A stretch of DNA of 39,027 nt from Rhizobiales bacterium UBA3584 (GCA_002375765.1 DFMV01000051.1:1-39027), one strand, 5' to 3'. Numbered from the stretch's first letter, positions 26,164-35,596 are shown. The notes: generated by a model from the letters alone, not told the origin. Program-made: numbers and translations.

Positions 26164-26180
26164 TTTAGAACTATTCCAAG
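26164..26180. promoter_or_regulatory. Irr-box (iron control element)-like site
   Basis: The 17-base site TTTAGAACTATTCCAAG matches the rhizobial Irr box TTTRGAA-YNR-TTCYAAA, as I recall it, at 16 of 17 positions; only the last base differs. It lies 21-37 bases upstream of the nifU-like start codon, adjacent to its ribosome-binding site, where a bound repressor would block expression. No irr gene is in the window. Confidence 0.55.
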
Positions 26181-26279
26181 TTGGTTTGGAAGATAGTCCT
26201 TTTGCGGATAAATGCAAGGGGCTGACGCCCAGTGTACCCTCGGTGCATTTGACCCCCACGCCCAGTGGACAGGGCAATT

Positions 26280-26774
26280 TCAGCACAGTGCGGCGAGATC
26301 GGCGTCCGAAATCGTGCCCGGGACCACGGTAACCGGCACGCGAAACGCGTTGGCACCGCGCGCCGCGATCGAGGCGACGAGGGGACCGGGGCCTTCAGAC
26401 GAATCGGCGGCGGCGAGAACGAGAATGGCGACTGCGGGGTCTTCGGCGATCTGGGCCTCGATGGCGTCGGTCTTCTTGCCTTCGCGAATCACGCGTTCGA
26501 CGTTGATCGAACCGAAGGCGGCGATGTTGGCGGCGTAGCGGGCCTGCAGCGCCTCGATATTTTCATAGGCCTCGGCGCGCATCACTTCCTCGACGCCCAG
26601 CCAGTGCTGGAAATTGTCGGGTTCGATGATCGAGAGCAAGACCACGGTGCCGCCTGTGCGGCGGACGCGCAGGGCGGCAAAGGTGACCGCCTTGGCGCAT
26701 TCGGGGCTTTCATCCACGACGACCAGAAACTTGCGTTTGTATTCGTCGTCGTAGCGATCCTGGGTGTCGGGCAA
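26280..26774 (-). CDS. Universal stress protein (UspA family)
   Basis: A 164-residue single-domain protein of the Usp fold. The first strand KFLVVVDESPECAKAVTFAA (16-35) includes the conserved Asp, but the usual nucleotide-binding G-x2-G-x9-G-S/T motif near the C-terminus is not clear; PGPLVASIAARGANAFRVPVTVVPG is its counterpart. The only initiation codon in the right place is a TTG at 26774, with no strong ribosome-binding site. It lies between trpS and the nifU-like gene on the minus strand, an arrangement seen in other Hyphomicrobiales. Confidence 0.88.
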   Translation of the reverse strand: MPDTQDRYDDEYKRKFLVVVDESPECAKAVTFAALRVRRTGGTVVLLSIIEPDNFQHWLGVEEVMRAEAYENIEALQARYAANIAAFGSINVERVIREGKKTDAIEAQIAEDPAVAILVLAAADSSEGPGPLVASIAARGANAFRVPVTVVPGTISDADLAALC

Positions 26775-26862
26775 GCGCTTTTGTCCGGAGCTGATTTAGG
26801 GAGGACGATGCTGCCACAGCGCGCGACGGGCGCGCAAGTGGCAGCATGAAGCTCAATTATGG

Positions 26863-27897
26863 TCAGCGAATGAAGCCGACGATGTCGCGGACTTCGAGCA
26901 TGGTCTTTGCGGCGATCTCGCGGGCCCTGTCGGCGCCATTGCGCAGGATGGTTTCGATCTGGGCCGGATCGGCGACCAGCCGGCGCATTTCGGCGGCCTG
27001 GGGGGCAAGGACCGAAACGGCGAGATCGGCAAGGGCGGGCTTGAAGGCGCCGAACCCCTGTCCGCCAAATTCGGCCAGCACCTCGGCCACCGATTTGTCC
27101 GAAAGCGCCGCGTAGATGCCGACCAGATTGGCGGCCTCGGGGCGGTTTTCGAGGCCCTTTTCCTCACTGGGCAACGCGTCGGCGTCGGACTTGGCCTTCT
27201 TGATCTTTTTGGTGATCGTTTCGGCGTCGTCCATCAGATAGATGGTGGCCATATCCGAAGAGGATTCGGATTTGCTCATCTTTTTCGTGCCGTCGCGCAG
27301 GCTCATCACTCGCGTCGCCGGGCCGGTGATGACCGGTTCGGGCAGCGGGAAATAATCCTCGTCAAAGCCATTGGCAGCGATCGAAGACGCAAAGTCGTGA
27401 TTGAACTTGGCGGCGATGTCGCGGGACAGTTCGAGATGCTGTTTCTGGTCGTCGCCGACCGGAACGTGGGTGCCCTTGTAGAGCAGGATGTCCGCGGCCA
27501 TCAGCGAGGGATAGGCGAACAGGCCCAGCGAGACATTTTCGGAGTTTTTGCCCGCCTTGTCCTTGAACTGGGTCATGCGGCTCATCCAGCCCATGCGCGC
27601 CACGCAATTGAAAATCCAGGCCAGTTCGGCGTGTTCGGCGACCTGGGACTGGTTGAAGATGATGTGGGCGGTCGGATCGACGCCAGCCGCGATGTAGGCG
27701 GCGGCGATTTCATAGGTCCAGCGCTTGAGATCGGCGGGGTCCTGCCAGACGGTGATCGCATGCATATCGACGACGCAATAGATGCACTCGAAATCGTTCT
27801 GCAGCGGCACGAAACGGCGGATGGCGCCGAGATAATTGCCGAGGTGCAGATCGCCCGAGGGCTTGATGCCGGAAAAGACGCGATCGGTGAAAGGCAT
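26863..27897 (-). CDS. trpS: Tryptophanyl-tRNA synthetase
   Basis: The class I aminoacyl-tRNA synthetase that charges tRNA-Trp, 344 residues, a normal bacterial length. The HIGH-like motif is HLGN at 18-21 within [16 protein letters not shown], and the KMSKS motif lies near residues 205-210 (KKMSKSESS). The start ATG 27897 begins at the conserved N-terminus. It lies downstream of murJ, separated by a composite palindromic repeat, in the order mutS-glnD-murJ-trpS. Confidence 0.96.
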   Translation of the reverse strand: MPFTDRVFSGIKPSGDLHLGNYLGAIRRFVPLQNDFECIYCVVDMHAITVWQDPADLKRWTYEIAAAYIAAGVDPTAHIIFNQSQVAEHAELAWIFNCVARMGWMSRMTQFKDKAGKNSENVSLGLFAYPSLMAADILLYKGTHVPVGDDQKQHLELSRDIAAKFNHDFASSIAANGFDEDYFPLPEPVITGPATRVMSLRDGTKKMSKSESSSDMATIYLMDDAETITKKIKKAKSDADALPSEEKGLENRPEAANLVGIYAALSDKSVAEVLAEFGGQGFGAFKPALADLAVSVLAPQAAEMRRLVADPAQIETILRNGADRAREIAAKTMLEVRDIVGFIR

Positions 27898-27961
27898 TGG
27901 ACTTATGGTCCCTTGGATATCTGGACGAAAGAAATGCCCGCGAGCGGGCCGGGAAAGGGTT

Positions 27962-28072
27962 TAGATCAAATCCGCCTTTCATGGAAACGCGGATTTGATC
28001 TAGATCCTTGTTTTGTCGCCCGTCCGAACCGCAAAACCGATTCCACTTTTGCTGGACGCGCTTTAGAGCCTT
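27962..28072. repeat. Composite palindromic repeat between murJ and trpS (copy 2)
   Basis: A perfect 14-bp stem (27962-27975 with 27989-28002; core GATCAAATCCGC/GCGGATTTGATC) is followed by TAGATCCTTGTTTTGTCGC, then a degenerate palindrome containing GTCCGAACCGCAAAA and TCCACTTTTGCTGGA, ending in CGCTTTAGAGC at the murJ stop codon. Order and sequence of the parts match the element at 13557-13652, and the last part also matches 14740-14775. It resembles intergenic repeats common in Rhizobiales. Confidence 0.75.
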
Positions 28073-29633
28073 AGCGCCGCCGCCGCAAGCGCGCGAGGAT
28101 CGCGCCGAGCGGCTGGACGCCCGTTACGTGCAGGAGCGCGAAATAAAGGCCAGCGCCCAGAACGCAGATGGCGAGCAGGGCCAGCGCCTGAAGCGGGAAG
28201 AAAAAGCCCGGCGCGAATGCCGGTCCGGCGAGCGTGGCCAGGCCCCACAGCGCCAGACCCATGCCAACGGCGACGGCCAGCGTGCCGGCAAGGGCCAGAC
28301 CCTCGGGCCGCGCGAGCCGGAAATGGCCGCGCCGGGCCAGAAGCACGGCGAGCAGGCCCACATTGACCCAGGCCGAAGTCGAGGTGGCCAGCGCGATGCC
28401 GATATGCTCGAGATGGGGGAAGAGGACCAATGACAGGGCGATATTGACGACCAGCGACACCCCGGCAATGAGCGTTGGGGTCTTGGTGTCCTTGCGCGAA
28501 AAGAACCCCGGCTGGAGGACGCGCACCAGAACGAAAGCCGGCAGGCCGAGCGAGAACCCCATAAGGGTGTGGGAGACAGCGCGTGTTGCCGCCGCGTCAA
28601 AGGCGCCGCGCTCGAACAGGACCCGCACGATGGGTTCGGCCAGCGTAAAGAGCGCGATCGCGGCGGGCAGGGTGAGAACCATGGAGAGTTGGAGAGCCTG
28701 GCTTTGCGAGGCGCGCGCCTCGATCTCGCGGCCCGACGAGAGATGGCGCGAGAGCTCGGGGAGCAGGACCGTGCCGATGGCGATGCCGATAATGCCCAAG
28801 GGAAGCTGATAGAGCCGGTCGGCATTGGCGATAATGGCGATGGCGGCATCGGCCTGGGAGGCGATGACGGTGCCTACGAACACATTGATCTGGATGATGC
28901 CGCCCGCCGCGATGGCCGGAAGGGCGAGCAGCCAGAAGCGGCGCACTTCGTCAGTATAGCGCGGCATGCCGATGGCCGGCAGGAACCCGGCGCGGCGGAT
29001 GGTGAAAAACACCAGCGCCAATTGCGCAACGCCGCCCGTCATGGCGGCGACCCCGAGCCAGAAGGCTACATCGGCGGGGTTTTCCAGCGTCCAGATGGCA
29101 AGGGGAACCAGAACGGCGATGTTGACGAGGTTCAAAAGCACCGGGGCGAAGGCAGCGGCAAAGAATCTTCCCAGCGAATTGAGGATCGCGCCATAGGCCG
29201 CCATGAGCGACATGCAGGCGAGATAGGGGAACATGATGCGCGAGAGAAAGACCGTCAGCTCGAACTTTTCGGGATCGCCCACAAAGCCGGGGACGAACAC
29301 CGTCATCACCGGCTCCATGAAGATTTCGGCGAGGATGGTGACGATCAGAATGGCAGCGACCAGCCAGCTCATGATGCGGCCGGCCAGCTTTTTGGCCCCG
29401 TCCGCGCCATCGGTTTCCAGCGCGCCGGAAAACATGGGCACGAAGGCGGTGTTGAACGCCCCTTCAGCAAACAGGCGCCGGAACAGATTGGGCAGGCGGA
29501 AGGCGGCCTGGAAGGCATCGGCCGCGGGGCCGATGCCGAGCACGGCGGCGATCAGCGCGTCACGGACAAAGCCGAAAATGCGCGAGAGGAGGGTAAGCCC
29601 GCCGACCGACATGGTGTTGCGGAAAAGGCTCAT
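28071..29633 (-). CDS. murJ: Lipid II flippase MurJ
   Basis: An integral membrane protein of the MOP superfamily that flips lipid II across the inner membrane for peptidoglycan synthesis. The 520-residue length fits the 13-14 membrane segments of the family, which can be followed as repeated hydrophobic stretches. The N-terminal TLLSRIFGFVRDALIAAVLG and LPNLFRRLFAEGAFNTAFVP are strong family signatures, with conserved arginines in the central cavity. Together with the class A penicillin-binding protein it represents cell-wall synthesis in this window. It follows glnD after a 487-base repeat-rich gap. Confidence 0.96.
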   Translation of the reverse strand: MSLFRNTMSVGGLTLLSRIFGFVRDALIAAVLGIGPAADAFQAAFRLPNLFRRLFAEGAFNTAFVPMFSGALETDGADGAKKLAGRIMSWLVAAILIVTILAEIFMEPVMTVFVPGFVGDPEKFELTVFLSRIMFPYLACMSLMAAYGAILNSLGRFFAAAFAPVLLNLVNIAVLVPLAIWTLENPADVAFWLGVAAMTGGVAQLALVFFTIRRAGFLPAIGMPRYTDEVRRFWLLALPAIAAGGIIQINVFVGTVIASQADAAIAIIANADRLYQLPLGIIGIAIGTVLLPELSRHLSSGREIEARASQSQALQLSMVLTLPAAIALFTLAEPIVRVLFERGAFDAAATRAVSHTLMGFSLGLPAFVLVRVLQPGFFSRKDTKTPTLIAGVSLVVNIALSLVLFPHLEHIGIALATSTSAWVNVGLLAVLLARRGHFRLARPEGLALAGTLAVAVGMGLALWGLATLAGPAFAPGFFFPLQALALLAICVLGAGLYFALLHVTGVQPLGAILARLRRRR

Positions 29634-29705
29634 GGGCGGGGTGGCTCGGAGGCGGGATGGCCGGAAGGGAAAAGAGTCCTTTCACGCGCTGGACGGCGTG
29701 CCGAT

Positions 29706-29765
29706 TCGATCCCGACCTGCGCTGTGTGTACTGGATCCCGGCTCAAGGCCGGGATGACAGCAGAG
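29706..29765 (+). repeat. REP-like repeat, copy A
   Basis: Sixty bases beginning TCGATCCCGACCTGCGC and containing the hairpin ATCCCGGC-TCAAG-GCCGGGAT. It is almost identical to copy B at 29927-29986. The core is an extragenic palindrome widespread in alphaproteobacterial genomes. Confidence 0.85.
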
Positions 29766-29797
29766 GTAATAGGGGAAAATTCTTCAAATTCCCGATC

Positions 29798-29855
29798 GTC
29801 ATCCCCGGCGAAGACCCGGCGCCTGGCTGGATTCCGGGAACAAGGCCCGAAATGA
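29798..29855. repeat. REP-like repeats, inverted plus degenerate copy
   Basis: GTCATCCCCGGCGAAGACCCGG (broken here as two arms, starting 29798) is the inverted form of the REP core, and CTGGATTCCGGG with CCCGAAATGAC (to 29855) is a diverged forward copy. The outer ends GTCAT and ATGAC pair, giving one composite element. Confidence 0.7.
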
Positions 29856-29926
29856 CATGCGAGGTGTTTGGGGGACGTCGTGTTGAGGATCGCTGGCGGG
29901 GCCGGCGGGTGAAGGGGCGCGCGGGG

Positions 29927-29986
29927 TCGATCCCGACCTGCGCGGAGTGTACTGGATCCCGGCTCAAGGCCGGGATGACGGCGGAG
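29927..29986 (+). repeat. REP-like repeat, copy B
   Basis: Near-identical to copy A, with the same TCGATCCCGACCTGCGC start and ATCCCGGC-TCAAG-GCCGGGAT hairpin. The differences are a few single bases, suggesting recent duplication or gene conversion. Confidence 0.85.
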
Positions 29987-30019
29987 AAAATTGGGTGACG
30001 GCTGCCACATTCCCCAATT

Positions 30020-30053
30020 GTCATCCCGGGCGGAGACCCGGGATCGAGTACAC
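30020..30053 (-). repeat. REP-like repeat, inverted copy
   Basis: GTCATCCCGGG at 30020 and CCCGGGATCGAGTACAC to 30053 reproduce, in reverse orientation, the GTGTAC...GGGATGAC core of copies A and B. The stem TCCCGGG/CCCGGGA pairs perfectly. Confidence 0.75.
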
Positions 30054-30120
30054 TCGGTGGTGGCAAACGGGCTCCAGGGGCGACCTTGAACCTGGTAACC
30101 CACCGACCAGAATGGAGTGC

Positions 30121-32910
30121 TCACGCTGAGGCCTTTTCGCGGCGGGCGGGGGCGAAGACCGCTTCGAGGGCTTCGTGGATGCGTTTCTGGCGGACCTTTG
30201 AGGTGATCTTTCCGCCGGTCAGGTCGGTGACGTAGAAAACGTCCACCGCCTTTTCGCCATAGGTGCCGATATGGGCCGAACCGATGGTGAGGTTGAGATC
30301 GGAGAGCGCGCGGGTCAGATGATAAAGCAGGCCGGTGCGATCGAGGCCGGAAATCTCGATGACAGTGAATTTGTCCGAGAGCGCGTTGGAGATGAAGATT
30401 TCGGTGGGCACCGAAAAGGGCTTCAAGCGCCGGTTGTAGCGTGAATCGATCCCCAGATCGGCAGGAAGGTATTTGCGGCCCTCGAGCAGCGCCTTGACGG
30501 TATCGGTGATGCGTGAGGCCCTGATCTTTTCGTCTTCGTCGGAGGTGAAGGCGCGGCGCAGGCGGAAGGTATCGAGCGCGTAGCCATCCTTGGTGTTGAA
30601 GATCTGCGCGCCGATGATCGAGGCATCGGCTGTGGTGCAGGCCCCGGCAATCAGCGAGAGAAGGCGCGGGTGATCGGGGGTATAGAAGGTGACTTCGGTG
30701 ATGCCCTCGAAGGCCTTGATCGAGGTCGATCCGGCAAAGCTCGAATTTTTGGCTTCGGCCGCGTCGATCATGCGCGCATGGGCCAGTTGCAGTTCGGGTT
30801 CGGCGCGCAGCCAGTAATTGGGGAACTGGCGCTCGATATAGGCATCGAGCCGCTCTGGCGTCCAGTCGGTCAGCCCGGCGCGCAGGGCGTCCTGGGCCTC
30901 GATGATCCGGTCGCTCTGGGAGACCTGGGAATGGCCACCCGAAAGCAAGGGTTCGGTGGCGTAATAAAGGGCGCGCAGGAGCGAGCCCTTCCAGCCGGTC
31001 CAGGTGCCCGGACCCACGGCGCGGATGTCGCAGGCGGTGAGGATCATGAGCAGAGCAAGGCGCTGGGGGCTCTGCACGATCTGGGCGAAATTGCGCGCCG
31101 TATCGGGATCCTGAATGTCGCGGGACTGGGAAATCTCGCTCATCAGGAGGTGATAGCGCACCAGCCAGGCGACGGTATCGGTTTCGGCCGCCGAAAGGCC
31201 CAGACGCGGGCAGAATTTGCGGGCGATAGCCTCGCCGGCCTCGGAATGGTCCTCGGGGCGGCCCTTGGCGATATCGTGCAGGAACAGGGCGACATAGAGC
31301 AGGCGCGCATCGGAGAGATGGGGCAACAGCTCGTGGGTCAAAGGCAACTCGTTTTTCAGACCGCCATTGGCGATGTCGGCCATGACACCGACGGCGCGGA
31401 TGAGATGCTCGTCCACCGTATAGTGGTGATACATGTTGAACTGCATCAGCGCGACGATCTTGCCGAATTCGGGGACCAGCTTGCCCAGAACGCCTGATTC
31501 ATTCATGCGGCGCAGGATGCGCTCGACCGATTTGGGACTGGTGAGGATTTCGAGGAAATAGGCGTTGACCCGCTCATCGGTCCGAAGCTTCTTGTCGATC
31601 AGGCGCATCGAGCGGGTCAAAAGCTTGAGCGCGTCGGGGTGGAACATCACCCCCTCGCGGCCCGCCACCCAGAAGATCTTTACGATGTTGACCGGGTCTT
31701 TTTCGAACACTTCATCATTGGCCACGGTGATGCGGCCATGTTCGAGAATGAAATCGGGCTCGCCCCGGATCTGGCGGCGCGCCTTGCGGAAATTGCCGAA
31801 CACGCGGCCGAAGGCATCGACTTTTTTGGCGTGGGCAAATTCGAGCGAGGTGCAGAAAATGCGGGTCAGATCGCCCACATCCTTGGCGACGAGGAAATAG
31901 CGCTTCATGAAGCGCTCGACCCCGAGCATGCCGGCGCGGTCGTGATAGCCCATGCGCTCGGCCATTTCCTGCTGGATCTCGAAGGTCAGCCGGTCATCGG
32001 CCCGGCCGACGAGAAAGTGCAGATTGCAGCGCACGGCCCAGAGGAAATCCTCGGCGCGCTGGAAGGCGCGGTATTCGGTCTTGGAGAATACGCCCTTCTC
32101 GATCAGTTCGGGATAGGTCTGGACGCGGTAGAAATATTTGCCGATCCAGTAAAGCGTATTGAGATCGCGCAAGCCCCCCTTGCCGTCCTTGACGTTGGGT
32201 TCGACCACATAGCGGGTGTTGCCCTGGGCGTCGTGGCGGGCGTCGCGCTCGGCCATTTTCGCCGCGATGAATTCGGGGCCGGTCTTTTCGACGATCTCGG
32301 TTTCGAAGCGCTCGCGCATCTGGTTGAACAGCGTATCGTCGCCGACCAGAAAGCGGCTTTCGAGCGTTGCGGTGCGCACCGTCATGTCCGAGCGCGCCAT
32401 GCGAATGGAATCATCGACCGAGCGAACTGCGTGGCCGACCTTCTGGCCCAGATCCCAGAGCATATAGAGCACGTATTCGGTAACGCTCTCGCCCCAGGGG
32501 GTTTGCTTATAGGGCAGGATGAACAGCAGATCGATATCGGATCCCGGCGCCAGCGTGCCACGGCCATAACCGCCCACCGCGGCGATTGCCAAAGATTCGG
32601 CGCCCGAGGGGTTTTCGCGGGGGAAGACGTAGCGGGTGGCCCAGAGGTGAGCGGCGGCGATCAATTCATCTTGAGCGGCGGCCAGCATCTGGGCGCAGCG
32701 GGTGCCCCGGCGGTTGGCGACCAGCTCGGCCTCGGCGGCGATGCGGGCGTCTTTGAGCCCCTGACGCAGAGCCTTGAGCACGGCGGCGCGGGCGATCTGG
32801 CTGTCGGGCGCCGCATCGCCGATCTCGGCGCGCACGGCTTCGATCAGCGCTTCAGCACCGGGAAGTCCTGTTTTCCTGCGCGCAATCGGTTCAATGGTCG
32901 CCGTCGGCAT
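30121..32910 (-). CDS. glnD: Bifunctional uridylyltransferase/uridylyl-removing enzyme GlnD
   Basis: The nitrogen sensor that uridylylates PII proteins when glutamine is low and removes UMP when it is high. The 929-residue protein has the nucleotidyltransferase motif GGYGRGTLAPGSDIDLLF (113-130, with Asp125 and Asp127), an HD domain (LFLHDIAKGRPEDH) for the removing activity, and two C-terminal ACT domains that bind glutamine (ITEVTFYTPDHPRLLS and FTVIEISGLDRTGLLY). ATG 32910 has AAAAAGG upstream; its first 20 bases overlap the end of mutS, so the genes are coupled. An ATG at 32931 is less likely. Confidence 0.96.
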   Translation of the reverse strand: MPTATIEPIARRKTGLPGAEALIEAVRAEIGDAAPDSQIARAAVLKALRQGLKDARIAAEAELVANRRGTRCAQMLAAAQDELIAAAHLWATRYVFPRENPSGAESLAIAAVGGYGRGTLAPGSDIDLLFILPYKQTPWGESVTEYVLYMLWDLGQKVGHAVRSVDDSIRMARSDMTVRTATLESRFLVGDDTLFNQMRERFETEIVEKTGPEFIAAKMAERDARHDAQGNTRYVVEPNVKDGKGGLRDLNTLYWIGKYFYRVQTYPELIEKGVFSKTEYRAFQRAEDFLWAVRCNLHFLVGRADDRLTFEIQQEMAERMGYHDRAGMLGVERFMKRYFLVAKDVGDLTRIFCTSLEFAHAKKVDAFGRVFGNFRKARRQIRGEPDFILEHGRITVANDEVFEKDPVNIVKIFWVAGREGVMFHPDALKLLTRSMRLIDKKLRTDERVNAYFLEILTSPKSVERILRRMNESGVLGKLVPEFGKIVALMQFNMYHHYTVDEHLIRAVGVMADIANGGLKNELPLTHELLPHLSDARLLYVALFLHDIAKGRPEDHSEAGEAIARKFCPRLGLSAAETDTVAWLVRYHLLMSEISQSRDIQDPDTARNFAQIVQSPQRLALLMILTACDIRAVGPGTWTGWKGSLLRALYYATEPLLSGGHSQVSQSDRIIEAQDALRAGLTDWTPERLDAYIERQFPNYWLRAEPELQLAHARMIDAAEAKNSSFAGSTSIKAFEGITEVTFYTPDHPRLLSLIAGACTTADASIIGAQIFNTKDGYALDTFRLRRAFTSDEDEKIRASRITDTVKALLEGRKYLPADLGIDSRYNRRLKPFSVPTEIFISNALSDKFTVIEISGLDRTGLLYHLTRALSDLNLTIGSAHIGTYGEKAVDVFYVTDLTGGKITSKVRQKRIHEALEAVFAPARREKASA

Positions 32911-35596
32911 GGGCAGCCTTTTTGAGTTCATAGATCCATTCGAGCGCGGCCCGGGGGGAGAGATCGTCGGGGCGCACGGTCTCTATCATATCGGTAACCG
33001 GGTTAGCACGAGGTTGAGGCGCGGATTTGTCCGCACGCGCTGGCATATGGGCAAAGAGCGGCAAATCCGCAAGGGCCGAGCCGGGATTGGACTGGCCGCG
33101 CGCCTCGAGCAGATCGAGCACCTGGCGGGCGCGGGTGATGACCGGGGCGGGGAGCCCGGCCAGCTTTGCCACCTGAATGCCATAGGAGCGATCGGCGGCG
33201 CCCTGGGTGACTTCGTGGAGGAACACCACGTCGCCCTTGTATTCCTTGACGCTCATTGTGTGGTTGGAAACGCGCGACAGCGTGGCCGAGAGGGCTGTGA
33301 GCTCGTGATAATGGGTGGCGAAAATGGCGCGGCAGCCGGTGGTTTCGTGCAGGGTTTCAACGCAGGCCCAGGCGATGGAAAGTCCATCGAAGGTGGCGGT
33401 GCCCCGGCCGATCTCGTCGAGGATGACGAGGGACTGGCGGGTGGCGCGGTTTAAAATGGCGGCGGTTTCGACCATTTCGACCATGAAGGTCGAGCGGCCC
33501 TGGGCGATGTCGTCGGAGGCACCGACGCGGGAGAAGACGCGATCGACCACGCCGATATGGGCGGAGGTGGCCGGAACGTATGAGCCCATCTGCGCGAGAA
33601 TGGCGATCAGCGCGTTCTGGCGCAGGAAGGTCGATTTACCGCCCATATTGGGGCCGGTGACCAGCCAGAGCTGGCCGCCTTCATCAGGCTCGGGGGCGGA
33701 AAGATCGGCGTCGTTGGCGACGAAGGTTTTCCCTTCCGCTTCGAGGGTCCTTTCGACGACGGGGTGGCGGCCGCCTTCGATTTCGAAGGCGAGGGAGGCA
33801 TCGACAAGCGGGCGGCACCAATTGCGCTGGGCGGCGAGACTGGCGAGGGCTGCGGCAACGTCGAGTTCGGCCATGGCGTCGGCGGCGGCCATCAGGTCGC
33901 GGCTTTGGGCAATGGCGGCCTCGCGCAGGCGGGCGAAGATGGACAATTCGATTTCGACGGCGATTTCCTGGGCGCGGGCGATCTTGCCTTCGAGTTCGGC
34001 CAACTCGGTGGTGGTGAACCGCATGGCGTTGGCGAGGGTCTGGCGGTGGATGAAGACGTTGTCTTCGAGCAGGCGCGACCCGTGGGAGGCGGGGACTTCG
34101 ACGAAAAAGCCCAAAACGTTGTTGTGCTTGATCTTGAGCGCCCGGACGCCGGTTTTTTCGACCAGCGCGGCCTGGAGTTCGGCCACCACCTTGCGGCTTT
34201 CCGACCCGAGCCGGCGCTGGGTGTCGAGTTCGCCATCATAGCCCGACGCGACAAAGCCGCCGTCGCGGGCGAAAAGCGGAGGTTCATCGACGAGGGCTTT
34301 TGCGAATTCGTCGGCGAGGATTTCGGGGGCCCGGCCAAGGGTTTGCGCGATGGCGGCAAGTTCGTCGCCTGGGTCGGAGAGGCCGGCGAGCAGATGGCCC
34401 AGCGCGCGGGCCTGGGTGATGCCGCGGCCGATGGCGCCCAGATCGCGCGGGCCACCGCGTTCGAGGGTCAAACGGGTCAAGGCGCGAGCGATATCGGGGG
34501 CGGCGCGCAGGCCCTTGCGGATGGCGTCGGTTTCCATCGCATTGGCGATCAATGTGTCGATGGCGTCGAGACGGGCGTTGATGCGGGCCGGATCGTTGAG
34601 CGGGGCGGCGAGGCGGGCGGCAAAGAGACGGGCGCCGGCGCCGGTCACCGTCATATCGACGCTTGCCCGCAAGGCGCCGCGCACATCGCCGCGCTGGGTC
34701 ACGAGCAGTTCGAGCGACGAGCGCGTGGCCGCATCGATCTGCATGTGGTCGGTGGGCGCTTCGAGGCGCGGCTGGCGCAGGGGGACGCCGGCGCCTTTTT
34801 GCGTTTCGGCCACATAGGCGATGAGCGCGCCGAGCGCGGCGCGGGCGGTGCGCGAAAAGGCGGTCGGATCGACACCACCCTCGAAGGTTTCGCGCAACAG
34901 GCGGGACGCGGCCTCGGATTCGAAACTTTCGTGCGGGCGGCGGGTGGCGCCGGCCAGCCGGTCGGACGAGAGGGCGCGCTGTTCGGCCAGTTGATCGGCG
35001 AGGCGGTCGGACAGGATCAACTCGGCCGGATCGATGCGGGCGATCTCGTCGGCAAGAGACTCCTTGTCGAGATCGGCGACAAGCAGTTCGCCGGTGGAAA
35101 TGTCGGACCAGGCCATCGCGTAGCCCTCGCCGTCCGAGCCGAGCCGGGCGAGGGAGAGAAGAAAATTGTTGCCCCGGGCGGGCAGCAGATCGTCCTCGGT
35201 CAGCGTGCCGGGGGTGACGAGCCGGACGACGTCGCGTTTGACGACGGATTTACTCCCGCGCTTTTTGGCTTCGGCGGGATCTTCGATTTGTTCGCAGACG
35301 GCGACCTTGTGGCCGAGCGAAATGAGCTTTTTGAGATAGTCCTGGGCGGCGTGGATGGGCACGCCGCACATGCGAATATCCTCGCCCAGATGCTTGCCGC
35401 GTTTGGTCAATGTGATGCCAAGGGCCGCGGCGGCGATTTCGGCGTCGTCAAAGAACAGCTCGTAAAAATCGCCCATGCGATAGAACAGCAGATAGCCCGG
35501 ATTTACGCCCTTGATCTCAAAGAACTGGGCCATCATGGGCGTCATGGCCGTGGCGGGGGGCGCAGCATAGTCGGCCTGTGGCTCGGTTTGCGTCAT
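32891..35596 (-). CDS. mutS: DNA mismatch repair protein MutS
   Basis: The mismatch-recognition ATPase, 901 residues. The mismatch-binding wedge MTPMMAQFFEIK then YRMGDFYELFFDDA includes the conserved Phe-x-Glu (FYE). Later parts are the connector, core and clamp regions, Walker A GPNMGGKST near 648-656, the DEIGRGTATFDGLS Walker B region, and a C-terminal tail with a helix-turn-helix. It probably interacts with the beta clamp encoded by dnaN. It is followed directly by glnD with a 20-base overlap, the usual order in Hyphomicrobiales. Confidence 0.97.
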   Translation of the reverse strand: MTQTEPQADYAAPPATAMTPMMAQFFEIKGVNPGYLLFYRMGDFYELFFDDAEIAAAALGITLTKRGKHLGEDIRMCGVPIHAAQDYLKKLISLGHKVAVCEQIEDPAEAKKRGSKSVVKRDVVRLVTPGTLTEDDLLPARGNNFLLSLARLGSDGEGYAMAWSDISTGELLVADLDKESLADEIARIDPAELILSDRLADQLAEQRALSSDRLAGATRRPHESFESEAASRLLRETFEGGVDPTAFSRTARAALGALIAYVAETQKGAGVPLRQPRLEAPTDHMQIDAATRSSLELLVTQRGDVRGALRASVDMTVTGAGARLFAARLAAPLNDPARINARLDAIDTLIANAMETDAIRKGLRAAPDIARALTRLTLERGGPRDLGAIGRGITQARALGHLLAGLSDPGDELAAIAQTLGRAPEILADEFAKALVDEPPLFARDGGFVASGYDGELDTQRRLGSESRKVVAELQAALVEKTGVRALKIKHNNVLGFFVEVPASHGSRLLEDNVFIHRQTLANAMRFTTTELAELEGKIARAQEIAVEIELSIFARLREAAIAQSRDLMAAADAMAELDVAAALASLAAQRNWCRPLVDASLAFEIEGGRHPVVERTLEAEGKTFVANDADLSAPEPDEGGQLWLVTGPNMGGKSTFLRQNALIAILAQMGSYVPATSAHIGVVDRVFSRVGASDDIAQGRSTFMVEMVETAAILNRATRQSLVILDEIGRGTATFDGLSIAWACVETLHETTGCRAIFATHYHELTALSATLSRVSNHTMSVKEYKGDVVFLHEVTQGAADRSYGIQVAKLAGLPAPVITRARQVLDLLEARGQSNPGSALADLPLFAHMPARADKSAPQPRANPVTDMIETVRPDDLSPRAALEWIYELKKAAHADGDH

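Larger units (their letters stand above)
29634..30120. other. Repeat-rich spacer between glnD and murJ
   Basis: No gene is supported in these 487 bases. The spacer holds two near-identical direct repeats and further inverted, degenerate copies of one REP-like palindrome (described separately). The last 60 bases before glnD and the first 70 after murJ show nothing recognisable. A promoter for murJ must lie here unless glnD transcripts read through. Confidence 0.75.

Noticed and set aside
29706..30053. CRISPR array
   Set aside because: Repeats are palindromic, few, irregularly spaced and in both orientations, and no cas genes are present; they fit REP-type elements.
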